From UBA5066 sp048500275 (lineage in GTDB: Bacteria > Acidobacteriota > Thermoanaerobaculia > UBA5066), in NCBI GenBank assembly GCA_048500275.1, contig JASNYI010000003.1:930001-994000 (forward strand): a DNA stretch of 64,000 nt, in the 5' to 3' direction. The notes beneath the pieces are model-generated. The model was not told the DNA's origin. It did no database searches and worked only from the letters and a program-made list of their open reading frames with translations. How positions within the stretch are numbered: position 1 is the stretch's first letter; each line of letters opens with the position of its first letter. The translations under genes were made by a program, and so were the position numbers. Below, in pieces: positions 26,363 through 34,530 of the stretch.

Positions 26363-27681
26363 GAGGCCCGGGCGGGCGTGGCGGGAAGCTCGGAGACGAC
26401 CTTGAGGGCTCGCTCGAGGAACGGGTCCGTGTCCTTCACTTCCTCGCCCTCTTCGGTGAGGACGTGGAAGACGCGGTCGTCCGGATCGAGACCCCGCGGG
26501 GAGAGGGAGCGCCCCGCCGCGGTCCGCACCTTACCGACGGTGATCCGGAGAGCCCCGCCGCTGGCGAGGCGGACGACCTCCTGGGTGAGGCCCATTCCGA
26601 AGGTCGGCTCGCCGACGACGCGAACGCGCAACTTCTTCTTGTCGAGAGAGGGAGCGGGCACCGGCGGGGTCTCCTCATCGAGGTCTCCCGCCGCCCTCTT
26701 CTCCTCCCGCGCGAGCACCGCCGCCACGTCGATCCCGAGCTCCTTCGCCGCGCTTTCGCGAAGAGCCGCCGCGAAGAGCTCGGCCGGCCCTGCCGTGCCG
26801 CTGTCGACGAGGAGGACGAGCCCCCCCTCGTGGACGCGCTGGCCGGCCTCGGCCTTCCAGCGCTTTCCCTCGATCTTTCGGCCCTTCAGCTCCCCGATCG
26901 GCCCCGGGGGTCCGAGGAGCGCCGCCGCGCGGGCGGCCTCCTCCCACGACCCGAAGGCGTTCCCCCTGAGGTCGAGGACGAGGGGCTTCGTCCTGTCGAG
27001 GGGCTGAAGGAGCCCCGCGAGGGCGTCGGCCGTCCCGGGCCCGAAAGCGGGAACTCTGACGACGAGCTCCCCGGAGACCCTCTCCGCGGCGGGAAGGGCC
27101 GGGACCCAGGAGGCCCGGACGATCTCGAGAGTCTGCCGGCGGGGCTTGGCCTCGCGCACGACGAAGACGTTCGCCCGGCCTCCCGGCTTGCCGGAGAGCG
27201 CCGCCTCGACCTCCCAGAGGCCGAGGCCGCGGGCGGAGATTCCTCCGACCTTCTCGAGGATGTCGTCGGAGCGAAGGCCGGCGGCCGCGGCCGGGCTCCC
27301 GGGGACCGCGGTCACGACGACCGGGTACCCGGCCCGCCGGGCCAGGACGAGCCCCGACCCGACGTGGTCGGCCTTCTCCTGCGCCCCCCGGGCCGACTCG
27401 AAAGCGGCCATCTTCTGGGGCGGAACGTACTCCGAGAAGGGGTCCATCGCCTCGGTCATGCCCGAGAACGCCCCTGCCAGAAGCGGCTTGACCTCCGCCT
27501 TCTCGACGTAGTTCCCCTTCACCAGGGAGAGGACCTCGGTGAAGAGGCCGAGCGGCCGATACAGGCTGTCCTTTCCCTTCGCGTCCTTGTTCTCGTCGGC
27601 CCCGAGCCCGGGGAGGACGAAGAAGAGGGTTCCGAGGAGGGAGAGGGATCCGAGAAACGAGGCGATCCGGGACTTCGTCAC
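26359..27681 (-). CDS. S41 (CtpA/Tsp-like) protein lacking the catalytic Ser-Lys dyad
   Basis: 440 residues: signal peptide, helical cap, PDZ domain (about 100-185) and S41 core. In active CtpA/Tsp the nucleophile lies in SASASE and the base in FGKG. The matching positions here are TAGPAE (Ser replaced by Gly298) and FGMG (Lys replaced by Met363), so both are missing. About 40 extra residues, charged and Pro-rich, separate the two sites. It may be a non-catalytic adaptor for EnvC/amidase control rather than a protease. The GTG start follows TATCAT by 6 nt. It is coupled with the YibQ-like gene. Confidence 0.85.
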   Translation of the reverse strand: MTKSRIASFLGSLSLLGTLFFVLPGLGADENKDAKGKDSLYRPLGLFTEVLSLVKGNYVEKAEVKPLLAGAFSGMTEAMDPFSEYVPPQKMAAFESARGAQEKADHVGSGLVLARRAGYPVVVTAVPGSPAAAAGLRSDDILEKVGGISARGLGLWEVEAALSGKPGGRANVFVVREAKPRRQTLEIVRASWVPALPAAERVSGELVVRVPAFGPGTADALAGLLQPLDRTKPLVLDLRGNAFGSWEEAARAAALLGPPGPIGELKGRKIEGKRWKAEAGQRVHEGGLVLLVDSGTAGPAELFAAALRESAAKELGIDVAAVLAREEKRAAGDLDEETPPVPAPSLDKKKLRVRVVGEPTFGMGLTQEVVRLASGGALRITVGKVRTAAGRSLSPRGLDPDDRVFHVLTEEGEEVKDTDPFLERALKVVSELPATPARAS

Positions 27682-27687
27682 GCCCGG

Positions 27688-27693
27688 ATGATA
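27688..27693 (-). promoter_or_regulatory. -10-like TATCAT, 6 nt before the S41-like gene
   Basis: On the minus strand TATCAT ends 6 nt before GTG 27681. This places the expected transcription start on the start codon itself (leaderless). Confidence 0.5.
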
Positions 27694-27742
27694 CGGGATC
27701 GCGGCGGGGCGGTTTCCTCGGGGCCGCGGCGGCGGAGCCGTC

Positions 27743-28915
27743 CTACCTGAGCCAGCCGCGCGGATCGACCGAGGTCCGGCTCTCGCGGATCTCGAAGTAG
27801 ACGCCGGGCACTTCTTCCTCCGGCGGGTCGGCCACCCGCCCGACCACCTCCCCGAGCGCCACGCGCGTCCCCCTCGGGACGGTGCCGGTCATCAGGTGCC
27901 CGTAGAGGGTGAAGACGCCGTCCCCGTGGTCGAGGACGACGAGGTTCCCGTACCCCTTGAGCCACTGGGCATAGACGACGTCCCCGGGGAAGACGGCCTT
28001 GACGGGAGTCCCCGTAGGGACGTCGATCGTCCAGCCGCTCGACCTGAGGAAGGTCTTCGGGAAGCGGGGGTTCGCGATCCGGCCGAAGGGGACGACGACC
28101 TTCCCGCGCACGGGCCAGTCGATCGCTCCCTTGTACCTGCGGATCGACGCCGACCCGGCGGGGAGGGCCCGGCCCCGGGTCTCGAGGAGCTCCAGGAGCG
28201 CCGCCAGGCGGGAGGTCTTGTCCTCGAGGGCCGCCACGCTCGACCGCTGCGACTCGGCGGAGCGCTCGAGGCGCGCGAGGAGGGCCGCCTTCTCGGCGCG
28301 GGCCCGCTGGAGGGCTCTCTCGGCCACGAGCGCCTCCGCCGCCACGTTGGCGATCGCGGCGCGCAGAGCCGTCAGCTCCCGCTCCTTGACAGCCAGCTCG
28401 GCGAGGGACCCCTCGTAGGCGCGGAGAAGGCGGGCGTCGCGCGAGGCGAGAAAGGAGAGGAGCTGGAGCCCCCGGAGGAAGGACTCGCCCGAGTCGGCCG
28501 ACGCGAGGGTCTGAAGGTAGCCGAGCCGTCCCATCCGGTAGAGGGCCGAGAGCCGCTGCGCGAGGTCCGAGCGAAGCGCCACGCTCTGCCGCAGCGCCTC
28601 GTCGCGCTCGGACTGGGCCTGCGCGGCAGCCCGTTCGGCCTCCGCCGCCCGGATCTCCAGGACCCGCCTCTCGGCGGTCCGGATCTCGAGGTTCGCCTCT
28701 GCGGCCTCGAGCTGCTCCCGCGTGTCGACCGCCTTCTGGCGCGTCGCCTCGTAGCGCTCCTTCAGGCTGGCGAGCCGCCGCCGAAGCGCCGCCAGCTCCC
28801 GGCGGCGGTCCGCCTCGCGCATCTCCCGGGCGGGGGCGGGCGCCGCCTCGCTCTGCTCCGCCCCGGCTGGCGGGACGGCGAGGAGAACGGCCAGGAGGAG
28901 CGCGCGGGACCTCAG
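27743..28915 (-). CDS. envC: EnvC-like murein hydrolase activator (coiled coil plus M23/LytM domain)
   Basis: About 390 residues. A signal peptide (RALLLAVLLAVPPAGA), a long coiled coil (about 30-260, rich in Glu/Arg/Ala heptads with YRMGRLGYLQTLASADSGES), then a C-terminal M23 domain with YGNLVVLDHGDGVFTLYGHL and VYFEIRESRTSVDPRGWL. The first zinc ligand region reads SSGWTID rather than HxGxD, so the domain is probably degenerate, as in EnvC, which activates amidases instead of cutting murein. No ATG, GTG or TTG lies between the upstream stop and the signal peptide. CTG 28915, overlapping the upstream TGA as CTGA, is the best candidate start. Confidence 0.82.
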   Translation of the reverse strand: MRSRALLLAVLLAVPPAGAEQSEAAPAPAREMREADRRRELAALRRRLASLKERYEATRQKAVDTREQLEAAEANLEIRTAERRVLEIRAAEAERAAAQAQSERDEALRQSVALRSDLAQRLSALYRMGRLGYLQTLASADSGESFLRGLQLLSFLASRDARLLRAYEGSLAELAVKERELTALRAAIANVAAEALVAERALQRARAEKAALLARLERSAESQRSSVAALEDKTSRLAALLELLETRGRALPAGSASIRRYKGAIDWPVRGKVVVPFGRIANPRFPKTFLRSSGWTIDVPTGTPVKAVFPGDVVYAQWLKGYGNLVVLDHGDGVFTLYGHLMTGTVPRGTRVALGEVVGRVADPPEEEVPGVYFEIRESRTSVDPRGWLR

Positions 28916-31083
28916 AAGAGCGAGACTCCGTCGAGCTTCTCGGGAGGCGTCAGGCCGAGGGCCTCGTAGATCGTGGCCGGGACGTCGGCCATGTTCGGCC
29001 GAGGCTCCTTGCGGAGCGGACGGCTCGAGAGGAGGATTCCCGGTACGACGTCCGGGTCGAGTGAGCAGTGGTCGCCCGACCACACCTGCCTGTTGTCCTC
29101 GAAGATCTCGGGGGTCACGACGCCCAGGCTCCCCTGCCAGGAGACCCGGTAGCCGGCGCTGTTTCCCACGAAGATGTCCGGGATGACGTCCGGGTCGAAG
29201 GAGCCGTAGGCCTCCTCTCTCGTGTAGACCCGCTCGACGGGCCGGAGACCCGTCGCCTCGTCGACGAGCGTCATCAGCTTCGTGCGGATCTCCTGCCGGA
29301 GGGCGTCGTACTCGGCCCCCGGCTCGACGATCCCCTGCGCCTCGCGGCCTCTCACGTTGACGTAGATCTCGCCGAGGCCCATCGAGTAGGCCCTCGTACG
29401 CGACCAGTCGACGTTCGGCCAGAACTCCCCCTGCCCGAAGAGCTGCTCGAGGTCGGCCTGCTTCTCCTCGCCCCCCCTGAGCGTCATGTACCCGTTCCGG
29501 ACGAGCCAGGTGTTGTAGTTGACCGACCGCCTCCACGAGGAGAAGCCGTGGTCGGAGCAGACGAGGAGGAGGTCGTCGGGGCCGAGCTCCTTCTGGGCGT
29601 CGCCGACGATGTGGTCCATCTGGATGTAGTTGCGCTCGACGGAGGCGGCGAACTGCGCCGCCTTCTCCGCGTCGTACGCCGGGTGCCCCGTATCGAGGAA
29701 CCGCCACATGACGTGGGCGACGCGGTCGGTGAACTCGTAGACCTGGACGTAGAGACGCACGTCCTTCTCGGCGAGGAGGCCGTCCATCATCTTCCGGTAC
29801 TGCTGGACCGTGTGCGTGACGTCGTCGAGGAACGTCGGCTCGTCGATCGTCTCTTCGCTCATCGACCAGGTGTCGATCGACCAGCCCGCCGTCTTGTAGA
29901 GGCCGAACCGCTTCGCGAGGTCCTTCGCGAGGCCCGCGGGGGCCGTGATCTTCACGCCGGGAGGGAGCTTCACCGGGTTGAAGTGGATCGGCGAGAGATA
30001 GAGCTGGATCTCGGGGGAGATGGCCGCCAGGTGGAACCGCCCGATGCCCGAGAGCTTCACGAGGGGGTTGAACTCGAACGTGAACGTGACCCACGGGGAC
30101 CACTCGCCCGGCTTCAGCGTGACCGCCTCGCTCCCCTTCGGCTCGATCCTGAGGCGCCCGCCGTCGGGGAGAACGGTGAGCGTCATCGGCGTCTTGATGA
30201 CGGGCGGCTCGCCGAAGAGCTTGTTGTAGGGGCCGAAGACCTCGGTAACGATCGTCCCGACGTTCGACTCGAGCCGGATCAGCTCGACGGAGAACTCGTT
30301 CTTGTTCCCGGGGGCGAAGAAGGGGTCGGAGGTGTAGTGGCTGGGGGTCCCGATCCGGCCACGCACGTCGGGGACGCCGAGGCCCGAGAGGAGGCGCCCC
30401 TCGTCGAAGTCGACGGCCGGGAACGTGACGGGCACGTGCAGGACGACCGACTTGATCCCGTTCGCCCCGGCCACCTCCCAGAAGGGCGTCCCCTGCCGGT
30501 TGTTCCGGACGGTCGGGACCGACTCGGGGAGGAGGCCGCCGAAGCGCCAGGAGAAGAAGCCGGCGGGGACGGCGAGGACGAGCGCGACGACGGCGGCCGG
30601 CCGGGCCTTCTTCAGCGCGAGCCGTCCGAGGGCGAAGACCAGCAGGAACGCCAGGAGAGCCCCGGCGGCCGCGGCCCCGGCCCGGTTCGCGCCCCCGAGA
30701 AGGAAGTCCTTCTTCCCCTCCGTGGCGACGGCGAACTCGGGGCGGTAGGTCTTCGGGTCGCGCTTCAGGAAGTCGAAGATCTGGGTCCGCCCCGGGGAGA
30801 GCCCGGTCGAGAACGTCGACCAGGAGACCGGGGTCTGGGCCGGGATCGTCGGCCGGAGCGGGGAGAAGCTCCCCTCGGTCGCGAGCTTCTGGAGGTTCGG
30901 GAGCTTCCCCTCCGCGATGAGCTGCGAGACGAGGCGGTGGTCGGCCCCGTCGAACCCGAGGACGACGACCCGCCCCTTGACGGGCTCCGCCGCGGCCGGG
31001 ACGGAGGCGAGGGGGAGGGCGGCCGCGAAGAGAGCGAGGGCGGCGAGGGACGTGCGACGGGACGGCATAGAACTTCGGGGCAC
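28912..31083 (-). CDS. Membrane-inserted type I phosphodiesterase/nucleotide pyrophosphatase-like protein
   Basis: 723 residues of the alkaline phosphatase superfamily. A signal peptide is followed by VVVLGFDGADHR (metal ligand Asp45), IPAQTPVSWSTF with the expected Thr nucleophile (Thr84), and C-terminal metal ligands in LLLVCSDHGFSSW and SGDHCSLDPDV. Two hydrophobic helices (about 135-156 and 162-178) interrupt the catalytic domain soon after the nucleophile, which is unusual and would tether the enzyme to the membrane. The substrate (nucleotide, phosphodiester or phospholipid head group) cannot be told. Met6 is an alternative start. The stop overlaps the envC-like gene. Confidence 0.83.
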   Translation of the reverse strand: MPRSSMPSRRTSLAALALFAAALPLASVPAAAEPVKGRVVVLGFDGADHRLVSQLIAEGKLPNLQKLATEGSFSPLRPTIPAQTPVSWSTFSTGLSPGRTQIFDFLKRDPKTYRPEFAVATEGKKDFLLGGANRAGAAAAGALLAFLLVFALGRLALKKARPAAVVALVLAVPAGFFSWRFGGLLPESVPTVRNNRQGTPFWEVAGANGIKSVVLHVPVTFPAVDFDEGRLLSGLGVPDVRGRIGTPSHYTSDPFFAPGNKNEFSVELIRLESNVGTIVTEVFGPYNKLFGEPPVIKTPMTLTVLPDGGRLRIEPKGSEAVTLKPGEWSPWVTFTFEFNPLVKLSGIGRFHLAAISPEIQLYLSPIHFNPVKLPPGVKITAPAGLAKDLAKRFGLYKTAGWSIDTWSMSEETIDEPTFLDDVTHTVQQYRKMMDGLLAEKDVRLYVQVYEFTDRVAHVMWRFLDTGHPAYDAEKAAQFAASVERNYIQMDHIVGDAQKELGPDDLLLVCSDHGFSSWRRSVNYNTWLVRNGYMTLRGGEEKQADLEQLFGQGEFWPNVDWSRTRAYSMGLGEIYVNVRGREAQGIVEPGAEYDALRQEIRTKLMTLVDEATGLRPVERVYTREEAYGSFDPDVIPDIFVGNSAGYRVSWQGSLGVVTPEIFEDNRQVWSGDHCSLDPDVVPGILLSSRPLRKEPRPNMADVPATIYEALGLTPPEKLDGVSLF

Positions 31084-31094
31084 CCGTCATTCTA

Positions 31095-31113
31095 AACACC
31101 CCTGCCGGGTGTT
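31095..31113. other. Short hairpin in the 5' leader of the phosphodiesterase gene
   Basis: AACACCC and GGGTGTT form a perfect 7-bp stem with loop CTGCC, 12 nt upstream of the phosphodiesterase ATG. The function is unknown; it could affect translation or be incidental. Confidence 0.35.
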
Positions 31114-31282
31114 CCCGGCACCGCTGCCGCGGGGTCAGCGCGGCGGCGCGCCCGGGCAGCCTGCCCCGGCAACCCGCTCCCTGCGCCGTATCCGCCGGCC
31201 GTCCCGGACCGGGGAGCGACACGAACCGAGGAGTCGAACCCCCGGGGCCGACTTCTCGCTCCTCCCCGGCCCCGGCCGGAGG

Positions 31283-31288
31283 TAAAAT
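31283..31288 (+). promoter_or_regulatory. -10-like TAAAAT upstream of the TPR gene
   Basis: TAAAAT stands out in a GC-rich gap, about 38 nt before the TTG start. The gene also has GGAGGAG, so this looks like a conventional leadered transcript. Confidence 0.4.
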
Positions 31289-31326
31289 CCACGGCTGCGC
31301 CGTTCCTTTCGCGCGGAGGAGCCCCC

Positions 31327-32649
31327 TTGACCGGAATGCTCGTTGCCCTCGCCGTCGCGGCCGTCGCCGTGTTCGCCGCCGTCGTCCTCTTCCGCTCCCT
31401 GTCCGCACTCAGGTCCTCGTCGGGAGAGGAGATCGCGAGCCTTCGGCAAGGCGCCGGGCTCCTCGAAGAGGAGAAGGCCCGGCTCGAGAGGGATCTCGCG
31501 GCTGCGGCGGCCGAACGGGACGCGCTGCGGGAACGGGCCGACGACCTCGAGGCGAGGCTCGCCGCGACCGAGGAGCGGCTGAAGTCCGTGACGGAGGAGC
31601 GGGACTCGCTGGCCGACAAGTCGAAACGGGAGCAGACGACGCAGCGCTTCTTCTTCGGCCGCAAGGCCCGGGAGGCGTACGAGTTGCTCCGCCAGCGGCT
31701 CACGGCCGACGGGTTCCCCGACCGGCTCGAGGACCTCGCCGTCGAGAACCCGAAGACGCTCACGGAAGAGGCCCGCCGGATCCTGAAGGACGTCGAGTCG
31801 TGGGCCGAGCAGGGGGGGGTCGAGGACGCCCCCCTCCTCCATACGCTCGCCCTCGTCGACTATTCCCGCGGCGACGCCGAGCGGGCGAAGCTGCGCCTGC
31901 GCAAGGCGGCGCGGACGTCGACCGACCCGCTCCTCTTCGAGAACCTCGGCGACCTGGCCCGGCTGACCGGGAAGCTGAAGACGGCCCTGGAGAACTACAA
32001 GATCGCGGCGAAGACGGCTCCCGAGACCTCCCCGGTCCACCGCAAGCTCGGCCTCGCCCTCTTCGACGCGAAGGACTTCGCCTCGGCCGTCAAGCCGCTC
32101 ACGATCGCCCTCGAGCACCACCGGGACGACGCGGCCCTCCACCTGAAGACGGCCCGGGCCCTGCTCGAGGCGGGAGACTTCCAGCGGGCCACCGAGGTCG
32201 TCCAGGCCGCCTCGAGGAAGTTCCCGAAGGACCCGCTCCTCCCCGCCTGCGCCATCGTCGCCTACGGGCGGATGAAGAAGTTCCGCGACGCGCAGAAGAC
32301 CTACGAGAAGGCGGTCGAGATCGACCCGGGGAGCGCCGACGTCCACATCGCGCACGGGTTCGCCCTCCTCGAGGAAGGGAAGCTGCCCGAGGCTTCGGAG
32401 TCCTTCCGCACGGCTCTCGGGTGCGACGCCTCCCGCGCGGAGGCGCACTGCGGCCTGGGCCTGGCCGCGAACCGCGAGCTCGCCTTCGACGAGGCCCTCG
32501 GCCACCTGAAGAAGGCGGTCGCCCTGAAGCCCGATTACGCGGAAGCCTGGTACGCGATGAAGACGACGTACGAGGCTCTCAAGAAGTTCGAGTCCTCCGT
32601 CGAGGCGCTCAACAAGGCGATCAACCTCAACCCCCGCCTCTCCAAGTAG
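31327..32649 (+). CDS. Membrane-anchored coiled-coil TPR protein
   Basis: 440 residues. One N-terminal membrane helix (LVALAVAAVAVFAAVVLF), a coiled coil (about 30-105, Glu/Arg/Leu heptads), then at least six tetratricopeptide-like repeats to the end (for example ALENYKIAAKTAPETSPVHR and AQKTYEKAVEIDPGSADVHI). TPR arrays mediate protein contacts; the partner is unknown. The topology suggests an anchored scaffold. TTG 31327 is preferred because GGAGGAG lies 5 nt upstream; ATG 31336 is possible. It appears monocistronic and converges with the histidine phosphatase gene. Confidence 0.8.
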   Translation: MTGMLVALAVAAVAVFAAVVLFRSLSALRSSSGEEIASLRQGAGLLEEEKARLERDLAAAAAERDALRERADDLEARLAATEERLKSVTEERDSLADKSKREQTTQRFFFGRKAREAYELLRQRLTADGFPDRLEDLAVENPKTLTEEARRILKDVESWAEQGGVEDAPLLHTLALVDYSRGDAERAKLRLRKAARTSTDPLLFENLGDLARLTGKLKTALENYKIAAKTAPETSPVHRKLGLALFDAKDFASAVKPLTIALEHHRDDAALHLKTARALLEAGDFQRATEVVQAASRKFPKDPLLPACAIVAYGRMKKFRDAQKTYEKAVEIDPGSADVHIAHGFALLEEGKLPEASESFRTALGCDASRAEAHCGLGLAANRELAFDEALGHLKKAVALKPDYAEAWYAMKTTYEALKKFESSVEALNKAINLNPRLSK

Positions 32650-32682
32650 AGAAGCCGCCGGAAGGCGCGCCCGCCCCCGGCC

Positions 32683-33336
32683 TCAGGCCCTCGCCCAGTC
32701 GACCTTGCCCGTCGGGGTCGAGACGTCCCCACCGAGGTGCGAGACGTCGTCGAGGAGGAGGGGCTTCGCCGCCCCGTCGCCGTCCCAGTCGAAGACCGAG
32801 ATCGAGCCGTTTCGCTGGCGCACCTCGTCCATCCGCGAGAGGTCCTTCCCGAGGAGCGTCGCCATCAGGATCCGGTTGAACCGGCCGTGGGCGACGACGA
32901 GGGGCGCCGCGGGCCGCGCGGCGCGGAGGCGCGCGAGGACCCGCGACGCCCGGGCCCCGGCGGAGAGGGGCGTCTCGCCCCGGGGCGGCCCGGCATCCAC
33001 GTCGCCCGAGCGCCACTTCGCGCGCAGCTCGGCGACCGAGCGGTCCATCTCGTCGTCCAGCGGAAGGCCCGTCCAGACCCCCCAGTCGAACTCGACGAGC
33101 TCGAGGTCGAGCCTCACTCCGAGCCCGTGCGGCGCCGCACAGATCTCGGCCGTCTCGCGGGCGCGTGCCATCGGGCTCGCGACGACGTCGTCGACCTCGG
33201 CCTCGGCCAGCCGGACGGAGAGGGCCTCGGCCTGGCGGCGGCCGCGCCGCGTCAGGGGCGTGTCGAGACGGCAGCCCTGGAGCGTTCCGCCGAGGTTCCC
33301 TTCGCTCTCTCCGTGCCGGACGAGAAAGATCTTCAT
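32683..33336 (-). CDS. Histidine phosphatase family protein (phosphoglycerate mutase-like)
   Basis: 217 residues. The N-terminal catalytic motif FLVRHGESEGN carries the phosphorylated His, and PLTRRGRRQAEALS, then VVASPMARARETAE, follow as in the dPGM/PhoE branch. The second catalytic His is in PLVVAHGRFNRIL. The family includes broad phosphatases, so the substrate is open. The start is placed at the Met directly before KIFLVRHG, with TAGAAT ending 7 nt upstream. It is divergent from the methyltransferase, with the two -10 boxes only 8 bp apart. Confidence 0.88.
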   Translation of the reverse strand: MKIFLVRHGESEGNLGGTLQGCRLDTPLTRRGRRQAEALSVRLAEAEVDDVVASPMARARETAEICAAPHGLGVRLDLELVEFDWGVWTGLPLDDEMDRSVAELRAKWRSGDVDAGPPRGETPLSAGARASRVLARLRAARPAAPLVVAHGRFNRILMATLLGKDLSRMDEVRQRNGSISVFDWDGDGAAKPLLLDDVSHLGGDVSTPTGKVDWARA

Positions 33337-33343
33337 TCCTGGC

Positions 33344-33349
33344 ATTCTA
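33344..33349 (-). promoter_or_regulatory. -10-like TAGAAT, 7 nt before the histidine phosphatase gene
   Basis: TAGAAT (minus strand) ends 7 nt before ATG 33336, with no Shine-Dalgarno. It is closely paired with the opposite-strand box at 33358-33363. Confidence 0.5.
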
Positions 33350-33357
33350 CGAATCCG

Positions 33358-33363
33358 TATCAT
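33358..33363 (+). promoter_or_regulatory. -10-like TATCAT, 8 nt before the methyltransferase gene
   Basis: TATCAT ends 8 nt before ATG 33372 and there is no Shine-Dalgarno. With the minus-strand box at 33344-33349, both genes must have overlapping -35 regions, so the polymerases would exclude one another. Confidence 0.5.
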
Positions 33364-33371
33364 CCCGTCCG

Positions 33372-34526
33372 ATGCCGAGGACCCAGGAGGCGGAGTTCCC
33401 TGCGCTTGCCGCGCGCATTCCCGACCCCGAGGTGGGCGCGCTCTTCACGTTCTCCTTCCTGCGCGTCAGCGAGATCTTCGACGACCTCGTCGACGCGGCC
33501 TCCGCCGAGCTGCTTCGCCGGGCCGGCGCCTGGCCGGTCGCCCCCGGGACCAGTCCGGCCGGCCTCGTCGCCGCCCGCGGCTGGGCGCCGCGGAGCCTGC
33601 CGCTCGTCGCGTTCGTCCACCGCAAGCTCGCCGCGGCGGGGCACCTCGTGGCGACGGGCGGGACGTATTCGCCGTCCGACACCGAGCCGGGGAACCTCGA
33701 GGCCCTCGAGGCCGAGCTCGCCGGGGCCGAGCCGGACGCCGCGGCCGCCGGCGAGGCCGTGCGGATCCTCGTCGAGGAGGCGGGGCTCTTCCTCTCGGGC
33801 GAGAAGACGGGCGAGGAGATCCTCTTCCGGCCCGACCGCCTGCCGCTCTGGTTCCGCTACTTCTCGAACCGCAACCTCCTCTACTCGGTCAACAACCACC
33901 TCGGCGCCGTCGCCCTCTCGCGCCTCCTCCCGGAGGCGGGAGGGCGCATCCTCGAGATCGGCGGCGGGGCGGGGAGCGCCGCGGAGGCCGCCCTCGCGAA
34001 GCTCGGTCCCCGAGTATCGCGATACCTCTTCACGGAGGTCGTCCCGACGTTCTTCCGCCGGGGCGAGCGAGCGGCCCGCGCCGCTGCCGCGCCGGGCGTC
34101 ACGGTGGACGCCGCCAGGCTCGACATGACGAAGCCCTGGGAGGCCCAGGGGGCCGCCGCGGGCTCGTTCGACGCCGTCTACTCGGTCAACTGCTTCCACG
34201 TCGCGCCCGACCTCGCGGCCGTCCTCGCCGAGGCCCGGGAGGCGCTCGCGCCCGGCGGGTGGCTCGTCGTCTCCGAGTGCGTCCGCCCCCTGGGGAACGA
34301 CCAGCCGATCTACGTCGAGTTCGTCTTCGACATCCTCGAGAGCTTCACGCGGGTGACGCTCGACCCGGTGGCCCGCCCGACCCACGGTTTCCTCACGCCC
34401 GCGGCGTGGCGGGCGTCGCTCTCGAGGGCCGGCTTCTCCGACGTGACCTTCCTGCCCGACGCCGAGGAGATCGCGAAGGGCTACCCCAGCTTCTTCGTCT
34501 CGGCGGTCGCGGCCCGAAAGGCGTGA
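33372..34526 (+). CDS. Class I SAM-dependent methyltransferase
   Basis: 384 residues. A helical N-terminal domain (1 to about 165) precedes a Rossmann methyltransferase domain. Motif I is ILEIGGGAGSAAE, later strands include FDAVYSVNCFHVAPDL and LAPGGWLVVSEC, and there is a C-terminal QPIYVEFVFDILESF stretch. The layout resembles the Methyltransf_12 type associated with polyketide or quinone-type substrates, but no substrate can be assigned. The gene is followed after 4 bp by yceH, so the two are likely cotranscribed. Confidence 0.8.
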   Translation: MPRTQEAEFPALAARIPDPEVGALFTFSFLRVSEIFDDLVDAASAELLRRAGAWPVAPGTSPAGLVAARGWAPRSLPLVAFVHRKLAAAGHLVATGGTYSPSDTEPGNLEALEAELAGAEPDAAAAGEAVRILVEEAGLFLSGEKTGEEILFRPDRLPLWFRYFSNRNLLYSVNNHLGAVALSRLLPEAGGRILEIGGGAGSAAEAALAKLGPRVSRYLFTEVVPTFFRRGERAARAAAAPGVTVDAARLDMTKPWEAQGAAAGSFDAVYSVNCFHVAPDLAAVLAEAREALAPGGWLVVSECVRPLGNDQPIYVEFVFDILESFTRVTLDPVARPTHGFLTPAAWRASLSRAGFSDVTFLPDAEEIAKGYPSFFVSAVAARKA

Positions 34527-34530
34527 CCCG

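Noticed and set aside
29068..31095. 675-codon antisense ORF over the phosphodiesterase gene
   Set aside because: Low-complexity Glu/Asp/Arg composition, no family match, and the opposite strand carries clear catalytic motifs.
31201..31270. tRNA-like T-arm (GAGTCGAACCCCC) in the gap before the TPR gene
   Set aside because: Read on the minus strand, only four of five T-stem pairs form, and no matching acceptor stem, D-arm or anticodon arm can be drawn around it.
32590..32610. TTCGAGTCC, possible tRNA T-loop
   Set aside because: It lies inside the TPR gene's coding frame and no other tRNA arms surround it.
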